Positions 40,922 through 52,439 of a DNA stretch of 64,000 nt are shown one piece after another. The stretch comes from Boswellia sacra (taxonomy: Eukaryota > Streptophyta > Magnoliopsida > Sapindales > Burseraceae): NCBI GenBank assembly GCA_013180625.2, contig SNVD02013269.1:248001-312000 (forward strand). Direction: 5' to 3'. Numbering within the stretch: position 1 is the stretch's first letter; every line of letters begins with the position of its first letter. The notes under the pieces were generated by a model. The model did not search any database, was not told the DNA's origin, and saw nothing but the letters and a program-made list of their open reading frames with translations. Both the position numbers and the translations under genes were made by a program.

Positions 40922-42540
40922 TGACATATTCAAAAAAGGATTATCTTCCCAGTATAGGAGTGTCGAAGTAATAAACTTGGTAAGATCGGGGTCAATCCAC
41001 GAGGAAAGGAATTTAGCGGTACAAAATATAGAACGAGAGAATAAGATATGAATAATGTAAATAAATGACAAGATAATGTTAACAAATATAAGTAAAGATG
41101 GTAGGTGATACTACCGACCATTCAAATATAAAACAAAAACAAAAGGTGGTAAAACCATCCAAGGAAATAAGAGGTAGAACCTACTAAGGCGAATGAAGGA
41201 ACAATTTCATAAGTAGTAAACAAGAATACTTAAAATACACAAGTAAGAGAAATTGACACAATAATAATGAAAGCTAAGGTTAGGGGATCCGCCCTTGATA
41301 TATCAAATAATGATACATAACTCAATTATAACTGAATTGGAATCCACACATGAAGGAGCTTCCAATCAAAAGATATATCATTTAAGCCCATTTTAGTCAT
41401 ATGAATTATATTTGTTTCGTTATTAATATTTATACCACTTCTTGTAAATGGGTTCAAGTATCCAATATGCCAATCACCATATGTCTACAACAAACCAAGG
41501 TTCCTAACTAGACTTGTGTCGGTAAAGAAGAACCATACGACATCTAGAAAGGATCCGGGCATTTGATGTGCCAAGAATTATCAACAATGGATTAAGACCT
41601 CCACTTTACGAGTGGTGTCAAGATTGAGTAAGAAAATAAATACAAAATATATAAAATAAACAACACAACATTATGATTATTAATCACATGTCAAGGGTTA
41701 GAAATCATTATTTTCATATCAAAGGTTTCACCATTTCACATTAACAAAAGAGAATTTAGTGAAACATTAAGCAAGAAAGAAAATAAAATGCAAAAAGAAA
41801 ATTTATTAATAACATTAAGAAAACAAAATACAAGAGAGAAAAACACAATAATAAGAGATCCCAGCCAAAGCCAACATGCTCTAGTGGGTCACAATGCACC
41901 TCTATTTATAGATACATTCAGGGATAAACTTGTCAAATTACAAAGGACCAATTGTAAAATATCTTATTGACAATTTGGATCATCATGTGCACCGACTTTG
42001 ACTATCAATTTTGGCATCGAATTATTTAGAATTTTGATCACATGTCTTTATAAAAGTTGTAGATATTTCTCTCAGACTTCTAGAACATCTTGATTCATAC
42101 GATTTGGATACGTATATAAAAAGATATAGTCAAGATACGGAGGCATGGTCAGGATGGGCCAAAGCTGCAGATGGGTTCATTTCAAGTCCCTTTTTGGTCC
42201 ACTAAGAGCCCGAATTTGATGATACTTATAAAATATGATCTTGTAGATAATTTAATCAGGTTTCCAACAAATTAAGATTTGTACATATCTGATCTATAAA
42301 TAGAAAGTTATGCCTATTTTACTGAACCTACAACAAAAATTGAAATTAAGATGGAGTTAATTCAAAAGATGCAAAGACTATAAGTATACTTAAGTTGAGG
42401 AATTTAATGACACTGTTAATGCAATATGATGAATTAAGATCTCATTAAGTATACATATTTAAGTGTTCATCAATTGTATAATTGATAACTCAAAAGAAAT
42501 TTCGAACTTACAAAATCATATAGAATTCTCCTCAACATCA
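40922..42540. repeat. Probable nested LTR or LTR fragment inside the Athila 3' spacer
   Basis: This stretch separates the polypurine side from the spacer at 42667 onward. It opens with a TTATCTTCCCAGTATAGGAG to CCACGAGGAAAGG pattern common at the start of plant gypsy LTRs, and it is rich in A/T with no ORF. No partner copy or clean target duplication was found, so the ends are approximate. Confidence 0.35.
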
Positions 42541-42666
42541 GTCAAGTCCATTTCCAAGTCCTCGAGTGTGTGTGTGATGAGTCAATTTCACATCATTGAA
42601 TGAAATTCAAATGACATTATGCAACAAAATGAGTCAAATAAAACATTTTATGCACTGTATGAACAT

Positions 42667-42973
42667 TAAGACTCCATAAGATTGCTAATCATGCTACTCT
42701 CTACTAATGTAGACTAACTCAACATTAAGGATCAATAGGATTTTTCAAAGCTTGTAATGTATGGCTAGGGTAATAAGGTTATGGAAAAGGGTAAATTTTT
42801 TAGTTCAATGTACTCATAAAGCATGTAAACTCTCTCAACTTCATAAATTTTCACCCTCATCATCTTATATTTTCAATGCAACTCCATCAAACGTCTCATT
42901 TAAATCTCACCTCCCCTTTTTTATGTTTAAACCTCCCTCAATATTGCAATAATTACATGCATCACCTTCACCT
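42667..42973. repeat. 305-bp segment shared with 37180-37484
   Basis: Same orientation and nearly collinear with the copy inside the copia-type element. Here it belongs to the non-coding 3' spacer of the Athila element. Confidence 0.85.
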
Positions 42974-44833
42974 TGTCAGCTCTTTTGACTATTTGTAAGA
43001 TTCTCTCTCTCTTTTTTTTTTTTTAAACTGGATAGTGCAATTTTGATTCCCTTAAGCTTTCTTCTTAGTTCGTGTAACAAGCTTTCAGCTAGCAACTGCC
43101 AAGCTAGTTGGCCTTAGGGTACTGAATTTTAAGACATCCCTAAGAGCTTACTTGCTCGAACTAAAAAGGCTACAAAATCAACTTATCCAGATATATTTTT
43201 TTAATAAAAAGAACAATGTAAATATTCGAAAGCAAACGTTATGAACTAAGCTTCAATCAACTCAGCGCATAATTCTAACACTACATATCCCATTATATAC
43301 CTAATAATCAAAACACCTCCCATCCTCCCTTATGCATCCTTATTCAAGCAACACTCAAAAGTTTTAAAAGATTAACATGCTTATGAGTAAGGGACACTGT
43401 TTAGTAAATTCTCTAAATAGCTGGGATACATTTAGTGAGCTAACGAAGAAAAATGCTTCAATAGGCTCAAAGGGGATAATTAGGCATCAATTTTGATCAT
43501 GGGTTGGCTTGAAAGACTCAAACGATCAAAAAATGCTCTAAATCATTTCCCTAATATTGAGTTGTCTATGATTTTGCCTCAAGCAACAATCAAGGAAGTT
43601 CTAGAATCTTTTTGAAATTTTATAACTCATTTACATCATATAATGTTCCATTGAGTCAACAACCAATCTCAATGATCATGACTCAATGTGCTCAAATATG
43701 GTTCAAGGAATTGGAAATAAGACAAAACTAAAAATTAAGTCAAACCCATAGATGGCATTCAAAATTTTTCAATTTCTAATACTTATCATGACTAAGCAAT
43801 CATCATCCTATCATTGGCCATCACAGTGCAAGCAAGAAAAGAACTTTTATTTTGAGAAATTTTTAATGAAAACACATATTATATGCAAAACACATACAAA
43901 CAACTATGCAAAATAAACAAAAACAGATAATTATGTACAAAAACTAAGTAAAGCGATTGCACCCCCAAACTTGAGATGCACAATGCCCTCAATGTGCACG
44001 CATAATAAAAAAATAAAGTCAACAAACTTCCTTGAGACTCAAGAGTCCGCTGGATCCTAATCATCTCACAAGTCATCACCCAAAACATCGTCAAGATCTA
44101 CTCTAAGGTCTTCAGCAGATGCTCCGGTGTAGACATAATTGTCTCCCTGATGAATATCATCCTTCTCATCAGGGCTAAATTCGGAGGAAGCTCTTCAACG
44201 GGCTACCTCTCATCCTCAACAAATAACAGTGGAAGAGGAAATAAGTCCGGAGATGCCCCCTGACTAATGAAGAACTGCTGAAAGGTGCGTTGGATCTCTA
44301 CCATGTAAGTCACCACTTGTTTAACATAGGTGACATCATGGTGTACTATAGTGAGCTCATGCCGAGTCTACTGGAGCTCGTGCTCAAATCTATCCATCCA
44401 CAATGTAGCGATCAATGGGCGAGTCAGAGGTGGAGTCAGCTACTGCTACTGTGGCTGCTGCGAGGATGGCTATCTCAAGCATGCCTTCTCAAGGGTCTAG
44501 AGGAGTCTCGCATCTATGATAGGTAATGATGGTGATCGTTCCTCAGCTAAATCAATAACAAACCTAGCAGTTTGGCAAAAGGCTGCGATCAAAGATGGAT
44601 ATGAAAGCCCGCCACGGGTTCTGGATTAGATGTAATGAATGATGTTGTCCACGATCAGCTACCCCACATTAATTGTCATCCCTTATTTGTATGCATACAA
44701 TAATGTGGCCAGTTCTTTGGAAACCTCTCCATGATGAGTGTTGGACAACATTTTTTCGTAAATGAAGAGGTTCAATGCCGGCGAAAGTCAGAAACATGAT
44801 GGCCTCTCCTCTATAAGCTCTGGATGACCCCCA
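42974..44833. other. Non-coding 3' spacer of the Athila element
   Basis: Lies between the extra ORF and the 3' LTR. A second CCCCCAAACTTGA motif near 43962 resembles the polypurine tract. No intact ORF. The minus-strand frame near 44000-44800 probably continues the decayed C-terminus of the extra ORF. Confidence 0.5.
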
Positions 44834-45286
44834 CTATGTACCCATTGGAGTGAGGTAAGCTAGAATCTCATCAAAATTTGGAGTGGTCTTGTATTGGTAG
44901 TACTTGCACTCTTTGATGTCCCGTAGTTTGTAGAATCGATTGATTACAACATGACTGAAAGAAAGTTGCTTCCCTCGAACAAACACGTTGTACCTAGTCC
45001 TCTTTTTAGCATTGCTATAAAATTCTTGGACCATAGGAACATTCACATGCTCCAGTTGGCTCATGAAAGTCTGCCATGTATGTCTGCCCAATGAAAACCA
45101 TGAAACATCATTAGCGATGTTTATATCTCGATCTCGAAGGCAACTCTTGTTGAGGATGATATTGTGGTAACAGGCTGTAGTCTCGGCACTTTTGAAATGT
45201 TGATCAAATGGAGGAGCGGATGAGAATGAGGTTGTAGCTGTAAAAGAAACTTTTCGTTTCTTGGGTGTCATAATCCTTGCCTTCAT
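44834..45286 (-). CDS. Athila extra ORF (plant transposon protein domain), 150 aa
   Basis: An open frame of 150 residues downstream of integrase in the element. It starts MKARIMTPKKRKV (basic) and includes WFSLGRHTWQTFMSQLEH, VPMVQEFYSNAKKR and VFVRGKQLSFSHVVINRFY. The combination of VxEFY, VRGK and INxFY is the pattern of the 'putative plant transposon protein' region found in Athila-type elements at the envelope-like position. No signal peptide or membrane span is seen in this part. A stop ends it early compared with longer relatives, so it may be a fragment. Upstream it is cut off by a hAT miniature element at 45360. Confidence 0.55.
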   Translation of the reverse strand: MKARIMTPKKRKVSFTATTSFSSAPPFDQHFKSAETTACYHNIILNKSCLRDRDINIANDVSWFSLGRHTWQTFMSQLEHVNVPMVQEFYSNAKKRTRYNVFVRGKQLSFSHVVINRFYKLRDIKECKYYQYKTTPNFDEILAYLTPMGT

Positions 45287-45359
45287 GTGAAAGAGAGGAC
45301 ATGTGAGGAGTGGATGTTGATATAGAGAGGGACCTCTGAAGATAAAGGCAAGTAGAGAC

Positions 45360-46050
45360 TAGGGATGGCAAAATTCGAGTGCAGGTGCAGGTTTGGCGTT
45401 TCCACATCCGCACCGGATAAAAAAATTTCCAGTTGGTACCCACAAAATCCCTGTATTTTTTCAAGTTTTTTTCAGTGCGACTATTTGTGAGTTTTGAGAT
45501 TGTACATACCGCAACCACACCACAGCCGAAAAAAATCCTGAATTTTCCCCGGCTTGTCCCCGCTTTTGTTTTCTTAATTTTTTTTTCAGCTTTTTGAAAT
45601 GAATCAAATAAAATAAGTTTACTTAATATGCCATAAAGATGAATTTGGTAGTTGTGAAAAAGCTTGTGTAATGTGTTTTTCAACACCTAAGTTTAAATCA
45701 CAATATATTACTTGATTAATTGGTTTTAAAAATTGTATAAAAAATAACTTATATATACTTGTCTACCAATTTTAGTATTAAAAAGGTATGTTGTTTGGTG
45801 GTTAATAGTTAAAATTCAACTTCTAAGTCTTGGTATATACATTTTTTTTTGATAAATGGCTTGAGTTGTGTGGGTTTGGGCCAGGTGCGGGGTTTATTGG
45901 TAATATCACACCTGCAACGCACTCGGACTAATTTCCTCTTGAAAATCTTGGCACCTGGATTTTCTCCCCGCAAAATTCGGGTTTTTTCTACCCGGATTGA
46001 TCGCGAAAAATCCGAGTACCAGATGCATGCAGGAAAAATTGTCATCCCTA
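45360..46050. mobile_element. hAT miniature element inside the Athila element
   Basis: The left end TAGGGATGGCAAAATTCGAG and the reverse-read right end TAGGGATGACAATTTTTCC are inverted repeats. Subterminal GGTGCAGG/ATCCGAG motifs appear on both sides. Flanking 8-bp repeats GTAGAGAC (45352-45359) and GTGAAGAC (46051-46058) match at 6 of 8. 691 bp, no transposase. Confidence 0.78.
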
Positions 46051-46199
46051 GTGAAGACCCTAGTGGCATCGACGAGGATGATTAAGGGCTAGTAAACGGT
46101 GGCCTTGATTGTTGAAGGTAGTGGTGATGCAGAGAGAAATGGAGAGCTAAGGGGAGTTTGAGAGAAAATGGCGACCAAGACTCTTATTTTTTTCTTTAA

Positions 46200-46830
46200 A
46201 ATCGAAGTTGCTCGGGGGCGCAAACACTTTGGTGCAGGAGCGCAACGGAAAGCCCTAAATTTATTTTAACTTAATTTTTTAACGCAGGAGGACCAAGTCA
46301 CTAGATGGTCATTATAGGTGCAGGGCGATGTCTACACTGGAAAGCAAACATATGCGTGCAGAGGCGCATAAGGAGCAGGAAAATTTTATAAATTTAGAGA
46401 CATTTTAGTACTGGGATGCAACAACATTCGCATAAGAGCGCAACATTTTGGGATAAATATCCTAAGCTTTCCTAGAGAACCGACACAGGGGCACCAATCA
46501 ATATGCGCAAGGGCGCGTGAAAGTCCTCTAAATTGAACGTGTTAATGGTGCAAGAGTGAAGGAAGGACAGCACAGGGGTGCCAACTTTCTGGTGCAAATA
46601 TCGAATCTTAAGGGTGTTAGTGGTGCAAGTGCGCGCATTTAGGCGCAGCAGTGCATTATTTGGGGCGTAGAAGTGCCATGCTTCTTGAAAATTTAAACTT
46701 TGAAGTCAAATTTGTAGCACAAAAGCGCGACTTACTTGCGCAGGAGCGCTTATCATCCATCTGTAATGGCACCGTGACGTCGATCGAATGGTGCAGGAGC
46801 GCAGGTCTTTTGCTAGTATTCCCCAAAACT
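46200..46830. repeat. Degenerate array of GCGCAGGAGCGC-like motifs
   Basis: Repeated phrases such as GTGCAGGAGCGCAA, GCAAGGGCGCG, GCGCAGCAGTGC and TGCGCAGGAGCGC occur roughly every 50-110 bp between 46200 and 46830. Related phrases (TTTGCGCAAGAGCGCCAACC) occur in both LTRs of the same element near 40565 and 53845. Confidence 0.6.
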
Positions 46831-47029
46831 TGACTCTTGAGCTAGAAACTTGCTTAAAAATACTAGCACATAACATGAATGCATGCATAAAAATTAAAAT
46901 AGAAAAACATAATAAAAATGAAAGAAAATTGTCAAACAACTAAAGCAAAATATAGAGTTCTAGTTTAGCTTGGGTTACCTCCCAAGAAGTGCTTTGTTTA
47001 ATGTCATCAACCAGACGTGGCTTTGCTTC

Positions 47030-50000
47030 TTAAACTTCATCCAGGAGTGTGGTGCTTTTCTGTGGTTCTGCTTCACCACTTAAGTAATGCTTCAACCTTT
47101 GTCCATTGACCTTGAATGAAGTTTTACCCGGTTGTCCAATCTCTACTACACCAAATGGAAACACTTTGACCATAGTAAAAGGACCAGACCATCTTGACTT
47201 AAGTTTTTCTGAAAACAGCTGCAATCAAGAGTTTTATAGCAAGACTTATTGGATGGAAGAGAAGGTTTTCCAGAGAATTTGCTTGTCATGCCATGATTTG
47301 GTCCTCTCTTTGTAAATTACTGCATTTTCATAAGCTTCCTTATAGAAATCTTCTAGCTCTTTTTTCTGCAGTAGCCGTTTCTCACCATACTATTGTAAAT
47401 CCATGTTTAGTTGCTTCATGGCCCAATAAGCTTTATGCTCTAGCTCAATCGATAGATGACATCCCTTTCCAAAAACTAACGATATGGGGACATCCCAATT
47501 GGCATCTTGTAGGCTGTCCTATATGCCTATAGCGCATCATCCAACTTCTTTGCCCAATCTTTTTGTGAGCTTGCAACTGTTTTCTCCAAAATTCTTTTTA
47601 TTTCATGATTTAAGATTTTCGCTTGGCCATTAGTTTATCGATTGTAGGCCAAAGCTTTCCTATGGTGCACACCATACTTCGACAAGAGGGCTGCGAATTG
47701 TTTGTTGCAAAAGTGTACCTTTATCATATATGATGGCCGTTGGCATACCAAACCTTGTAAAAATATGCTTTCTTAGGAAGTTAAGCACCACCTTACCATC
47801 ATTGGTTGCTCTTACCACAGCTTCTACCCATTTCGACACATAGTCCACTGCCAAGAGGGTATACTTGTTGTTGTAGGAGGATAGGAATGGTCCCGTGAAG
47901 TTGATTCCCCATAAATCGAACAGCTCTACTTCTAGTATAGTCTTCAAGGGCATTTCATTCCGTGTAGAAATATTGTTTGTTCTTTGACACTTATCACAGT
48001 TGGCAATGAATTTCTGCGCATCCTAAATAAAGTAGGTTAAAAGAATCCTGATGGGAGAAACTTTGGTTGCCACTCATTGTCCTTTAATTTGACCTCCACA
48101 CTCTAGTGCGTGACAATGCTTTACGATATCCTCCATCTTTTCTTCTGATATACATCAATTTATCACTTGATCTCCACAATGGCGATAAAGAATTGGATCA
48201 GCCCAATAATAATGATTCACATCAGCAAAGAATTTCTTTTTCTGTTGATGAGAGAGATCAGATGGGATGATTTTTGCTACAAGGAAGTTCACAAAATCTG
48301 CAAACCATGGAATAGTCTAGTGGGAAGATACAGCAAAGGGTTGTTCATCCGAAAGTGATCATCAATGGGTCGTGTATGTTCTTGCTATTTCGGTAGTTCT
48401 AAGCGAGAATAATGATCAACTATCAAATTCTTTGTACCTTCTTGTCTCTAATCTCTAGGTCAAACTCTTGAAGTAGCAGCACCCATCGAATGAGCCTAGG
48501 CTTTACATCTTTCTTGGTTATGAGGTATTTAATGGCTGAGTGGTCAGTGTACACAATCACCTTATTACCAACCAAATATGACCTAAATTTGTCAAAAACA
48601 AATACTATGGCAAGCAACTCTTTTTCAGTTATGGCTTAGTTGAGTTGAGCATTGTTGCGGGTACGACTTGCATAGTATATGGCATGAAAAACTTTGTTTC
48701 GTTGTTGCTTAAGTACTGTATCTATTGCATAGTCACTTGTATCACATATTAACTCGAACGATAACTCCCAATCCAGTGCTACCACAATAGGGGCTATCAT
48801 CAACTTCTTTTTTAGAGTTTCAAAGGCTTGCATACAGTTGCTATCAAACACAAACAGGTTATTTTGCACAAGTAAATTCGAAATCGATTTAGAAATCCTG
48901 GAGAAATCCTTAACAAACCTCCTATAGAAACCTGCGTATCCTAAAAAGCCTCTAACCCCCTTTACCGATGTAGGTGATGGCAGTTTTTCAATTGCTTCTA
49001 TTTTAGCCCTATCAACCTCAATTCCCATAGATGATATCTTATGGCCTAGAACTATTCCTTCCTTAACCATGAAGTGACATTTCTCCCAATTTAAAACCAA
49101 GTTAATTTCCTCACATCTTTTAAGCACTAACCTTAAGTTATCTAGGCATTGGTCAAATGTTTTTCCAAAAACTGAAAAATCATCCATGAACGTCAATGTT
49201 TTTCTCAATCATGTCAAAAAATATAGCTATCATACATCTTTGAAATGTGGCTGGGGCATTACACAACCTAAAGGGCATCCTCTTAAAGGCAAATGTACCA
49301 TAGGGGCAAGTAAATGTAGTTTTCTCTTGGTCTTCAGGCGCTATGGTAATTTGATTGTATCTGGAATAACCATCCAAGAAACAATAATATTCATATCTAG
49401 CATTTGATCAACAAATGGCAAAGGGGAGTCATCCTTCATAGTGGTTTTGTTTAACTTCCTATAGTCTATGCACCTCGTGACTGTGCGAGTTAGAATTAAA
49501 CCGTTATTTTCATTCTTCACAATCATCATCCCTCCCTTTTTAGGCATAACCTGAACCAGACTCACCTATAAGCTGTCCAATATGTTATAAATAACCCCTA
49601 CATCTAACCATTTTAATACCCAACTCTAACTACCTTTCTCATGGTAGGATTTAGCTTTCCTTGTGCATCAATTGAAGGTTTACAATTCTCCTCTATGAGA
49701 ATTTTGTGCATACACATTGAAGGACTAATTAGTCTCAAGTCGGAAATAGACCACCCTATAGTTGTTTTATGCTTTCTTAATACCCTTAACAATTTTTCTT
49801 CTTCTACACTAGTCAAAGTGGATGATATAATGACTGGAAGTGTGGATGACTCCCCAAGGTACGCATATTTAAGATGACTAGGTAGTTGTTTTAATTCAAG
49901 GGCTGGTGGTTTTTCAATCGAAGGTAATGGTCTGCTAGGTTCTTGTCCTAATGGATCATAATATTTCCTATTATTAGACCCAAAAGAATCCATCCAATTT

Positions 50001-50943
50001 ATGTACTTAACTACTTCACAATCATCAAACTCATCCAGTAATTTAGAACATGTCATGCTAGTTTATAATGCATCCAAAGGTAAATTTTTATGTTTTAATA
50101 CCACAGATTTCACCTCATCAATTCGAAAGCAATTTTCAACGTCATCCTAATACTTTATGGCATTAAAAACATTAAATATTACCTCTTCTTCTTGAACACA
50201 CAACCTCAACTCACTCTTTTGGACACCAATCAACGCCCTACCAGTTGCTAAAAATGGTCTGCCTAAAATGATAGGTATCTCTTTGTCCTTCTCCATGTCA
50301 AGCACTATGAAATCTGCTGGAAAGATGAATTTGTACACCTTAACTAGCACATCTTCAATTACTCCTCTTGGATGCTTGACAGATCTATTGGTTAGCTGCA
50401 AAGAAACCGTAGTAGGACGTGCCTCGCATAGGCCAAGCTTCCTAAAAATGGATAAAGGTATTATATTTATGCTTGCACCTAAATCACATAATGCATTAGT
50501 AAAGATCGAGTCACTAATAAAGCAAGGAAGAGAAGAACTCCCTGGATCCTTGAGTTTTGGTGGCAGCTTCTTTTGCAATATGGCGCTGCACTCTTCAGTT
50601 AAGGCAACTGTCTCATAATCTTCTAGCTTTCACTTCTTGGACAAAATATCTTTCATAAATTTTAACATAAGTGGGCATTTGTTCCAAAGTGTCCGCAAAA
50701 AGGATGTTAATGTGTAGCTTCTTAAAGATCTCCAAGAATCTAGTAAATTGCTTATTAAGCTTGCTCTTTTGCAGCTTTGAGGAAAAGGAACCTTAAGAAC
50801 TGGTTCTGCAGTAAACAATGTGATGTTTTGAACCTTGTCTTCATCAGTCTTTATTGGTAATATGGTTGCAGTCACTGGTTCTTCTTCTTCCTTCTCTTTT
50901 TGCTTCTCAATCTTTATTGGCTCACCCAACTCTTTACCACCCC
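47030..50943 (-). pseudogene. Athila pol remnant: protease, reverse transcriptase, RNase H, integrase
   Basis: Read right to left. The protease linker ends FMKDILSKK (50630-50947). The aspartic protease has ALCDLGASINIIP and IILGRPFLATG (50147-50578). Reverse transcriptase has DYRKLNKTTMKDDSPLPF (49341-49565), then DGYSRYNQITIAPEDQEKTT and CNAPATFQRC (49180-49377), then the catalytic FMDDFSVFG (about 49160-49190). RNase H includes the TDHSAIKYL block (48423-48617). The integrase core begins WGINFTGPF (47660-47953), and the C-terminal SRWSGPF and FKVNGQRLKHYL are at 47030-47224. Frame changes occur near 49380, 49190, 48630 and between RNase H and integrase. The usual first catalytic Asp of integrase (GIDF) is Asn here. 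Confidence 0.9.
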
Positions 50944-52317
50944 TCAAAGTAATAGCTTTGCAATGTCTTTTGGGTTCACTTTAGCATTGCTAGGTAAGTT
51001 ACCTTGTATTCTTCCACTGACAATATTGGCTAGCTGACTTACTTGAGTCCCTAAACTTCTAATTTGAGCTGATTGGTTTTGAAAGTTGTTATTTGTTTTA
51101 GCCATGAATTGGTCAGTTCTTTTCATGAAGCTTATTGTGGTTGTTGTCAATTGGGTGACAGCTCCTTTTAGAGATGGTTTCTTTTCTAGTTGAGAAGTTT
51201 GTTGAGGAGGTTTCATGGTATTTTGGTCGCTCCAAGAGAAATGTGGATGATTTCTCCAACCTGGGTTATAGGTGTTGCTATAAAGGTTATTCTTAGGACG
51301 GTTGTAATCAACATAACTAGCTTTCTCAGCCTGTCCTTGGAATGGGTTCCCTTCTTCGCACCCCTCACTAGGATGGTTACCTTGACAATGCTTACATATA
51401 GGTGCTAGAACATGGATGGCATTGGCTGCTATAGTATGATTTTTGTAATTGCCTAGTCAACATAGCCATTTGTGCTTTTAAAGAGTCAATCTCATCAAGA
51501 TTGTGAAGTCTAGCTAGCTTTTTGGATATAGCTCTCTCACCATTCCATTGAAATTTGTTCATTACTATCTCCTCAATCAAGTCATATCCTTCATCTTGTG
51601 TTTTCTTTATAAAGGCTCCTCTAGAAGCTGCATCTACTAAAGTTCTTGTTGAGTGCCTTATTCCTTTGTAAAAGGTTTGCACTTGCATCCATTTGGCTAG
51701 GCCATGATGAGGACACTTTCTAAACAGCTCTTTGAACCTCTCCCATGCATCATATAGAGATTCCCCCTCATATTGTGTAAAGTTGGAGATCTCTGTTCGT
51801 AGCTTGACTGTCTTTGATGGTGAGAAAAATTTGGCAAGGAATTTACAGGTTAACTTCTCCCAAGTAGTGATAGAATCTGTAGCCAAATAATTTAATCAAC
51901 TCTTAGCTCTTTCTTTTAATGAAAAGGGAAACAAACGCAGTCTAATAGCATATCTGAAACTCTATTAAGCTTGAGTCTTTCACAAATTTTAATAAAATTG
52001 GCAATATAAGCATTAGGATCTTTATTAAGTGGTCCACAAAATGCAGATGATTGAATCATCTGAAGAGTAGCTGGTATAATCTTTGCTTGAATGGTCGGCT
52101 TCCTTATAGCTTGACGAATTCTCGTCACTGTAAGGAGCATGTAATCCACAAGTCTTGGATTAGTTGGGACTATAGCTCTTCCTCCATTTCCTTCCATATT
52201 GTTAGCCATCACACTTGTTTGTTTAGACTTTTCACGCTTCACCTTTCTATTCTTTTGACAAATCTGTTCTATCTCAGAATCCAAAGGCAATAGGTCCTTG
52301 TCTCCAAACTTTCGCAT
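50944..52317 (-). pseudogene. Athila gag remnant
   Basis: The first frame (from an ATG at 52317) encodes a basic leader and a matrix-like stretch ending FIKICERLKLNRV. After a frame break near 51910 the capsid block follows: ITTWEKLTCKFLAKFFSPSKT and YDAWERFKELFRKCPHHGL (51392-51886), the retrotransposon gag signature of Athila-type elements. A coiled Gln-rich tail (50944-51216) follows in another frame. Broken by at least two frameshifts. Confidence 0.88.
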
Positions 52318-52415
52318 GCAACTACCAATATCAAATGAAGCAAAACTATAAGTAAAAACTGAAAATAAAATTCAAACTAAAACGAAGTTATTTAGTCTAA
52401 TATTAATAAAAATAA

Positions 52416-52433
52416 TCCCCGGCAACGGCGTCA
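52416..52433 (-). other. Primer-binding site complementary to tRNA-Asp
   Basis: On the plus strand TCCCCGGCAACGGCGTCA matches the 3' end of plant tRNA-Asp(GUC), which ends TCCCCGGCAACGGCGCCA, with one mismatch. It lies 6 bases from the 5' LTR. Confidence 0.88.
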
Positions 52434-52439
52434 AAAACT

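Noticed and set aside
42974..43300. T/C-rich stretch with CTCTCTCTC and T run as a promoter
   Set aside because: It lies in the Athila non-coding spacer with no gene downstream on either strand; likely compositional.
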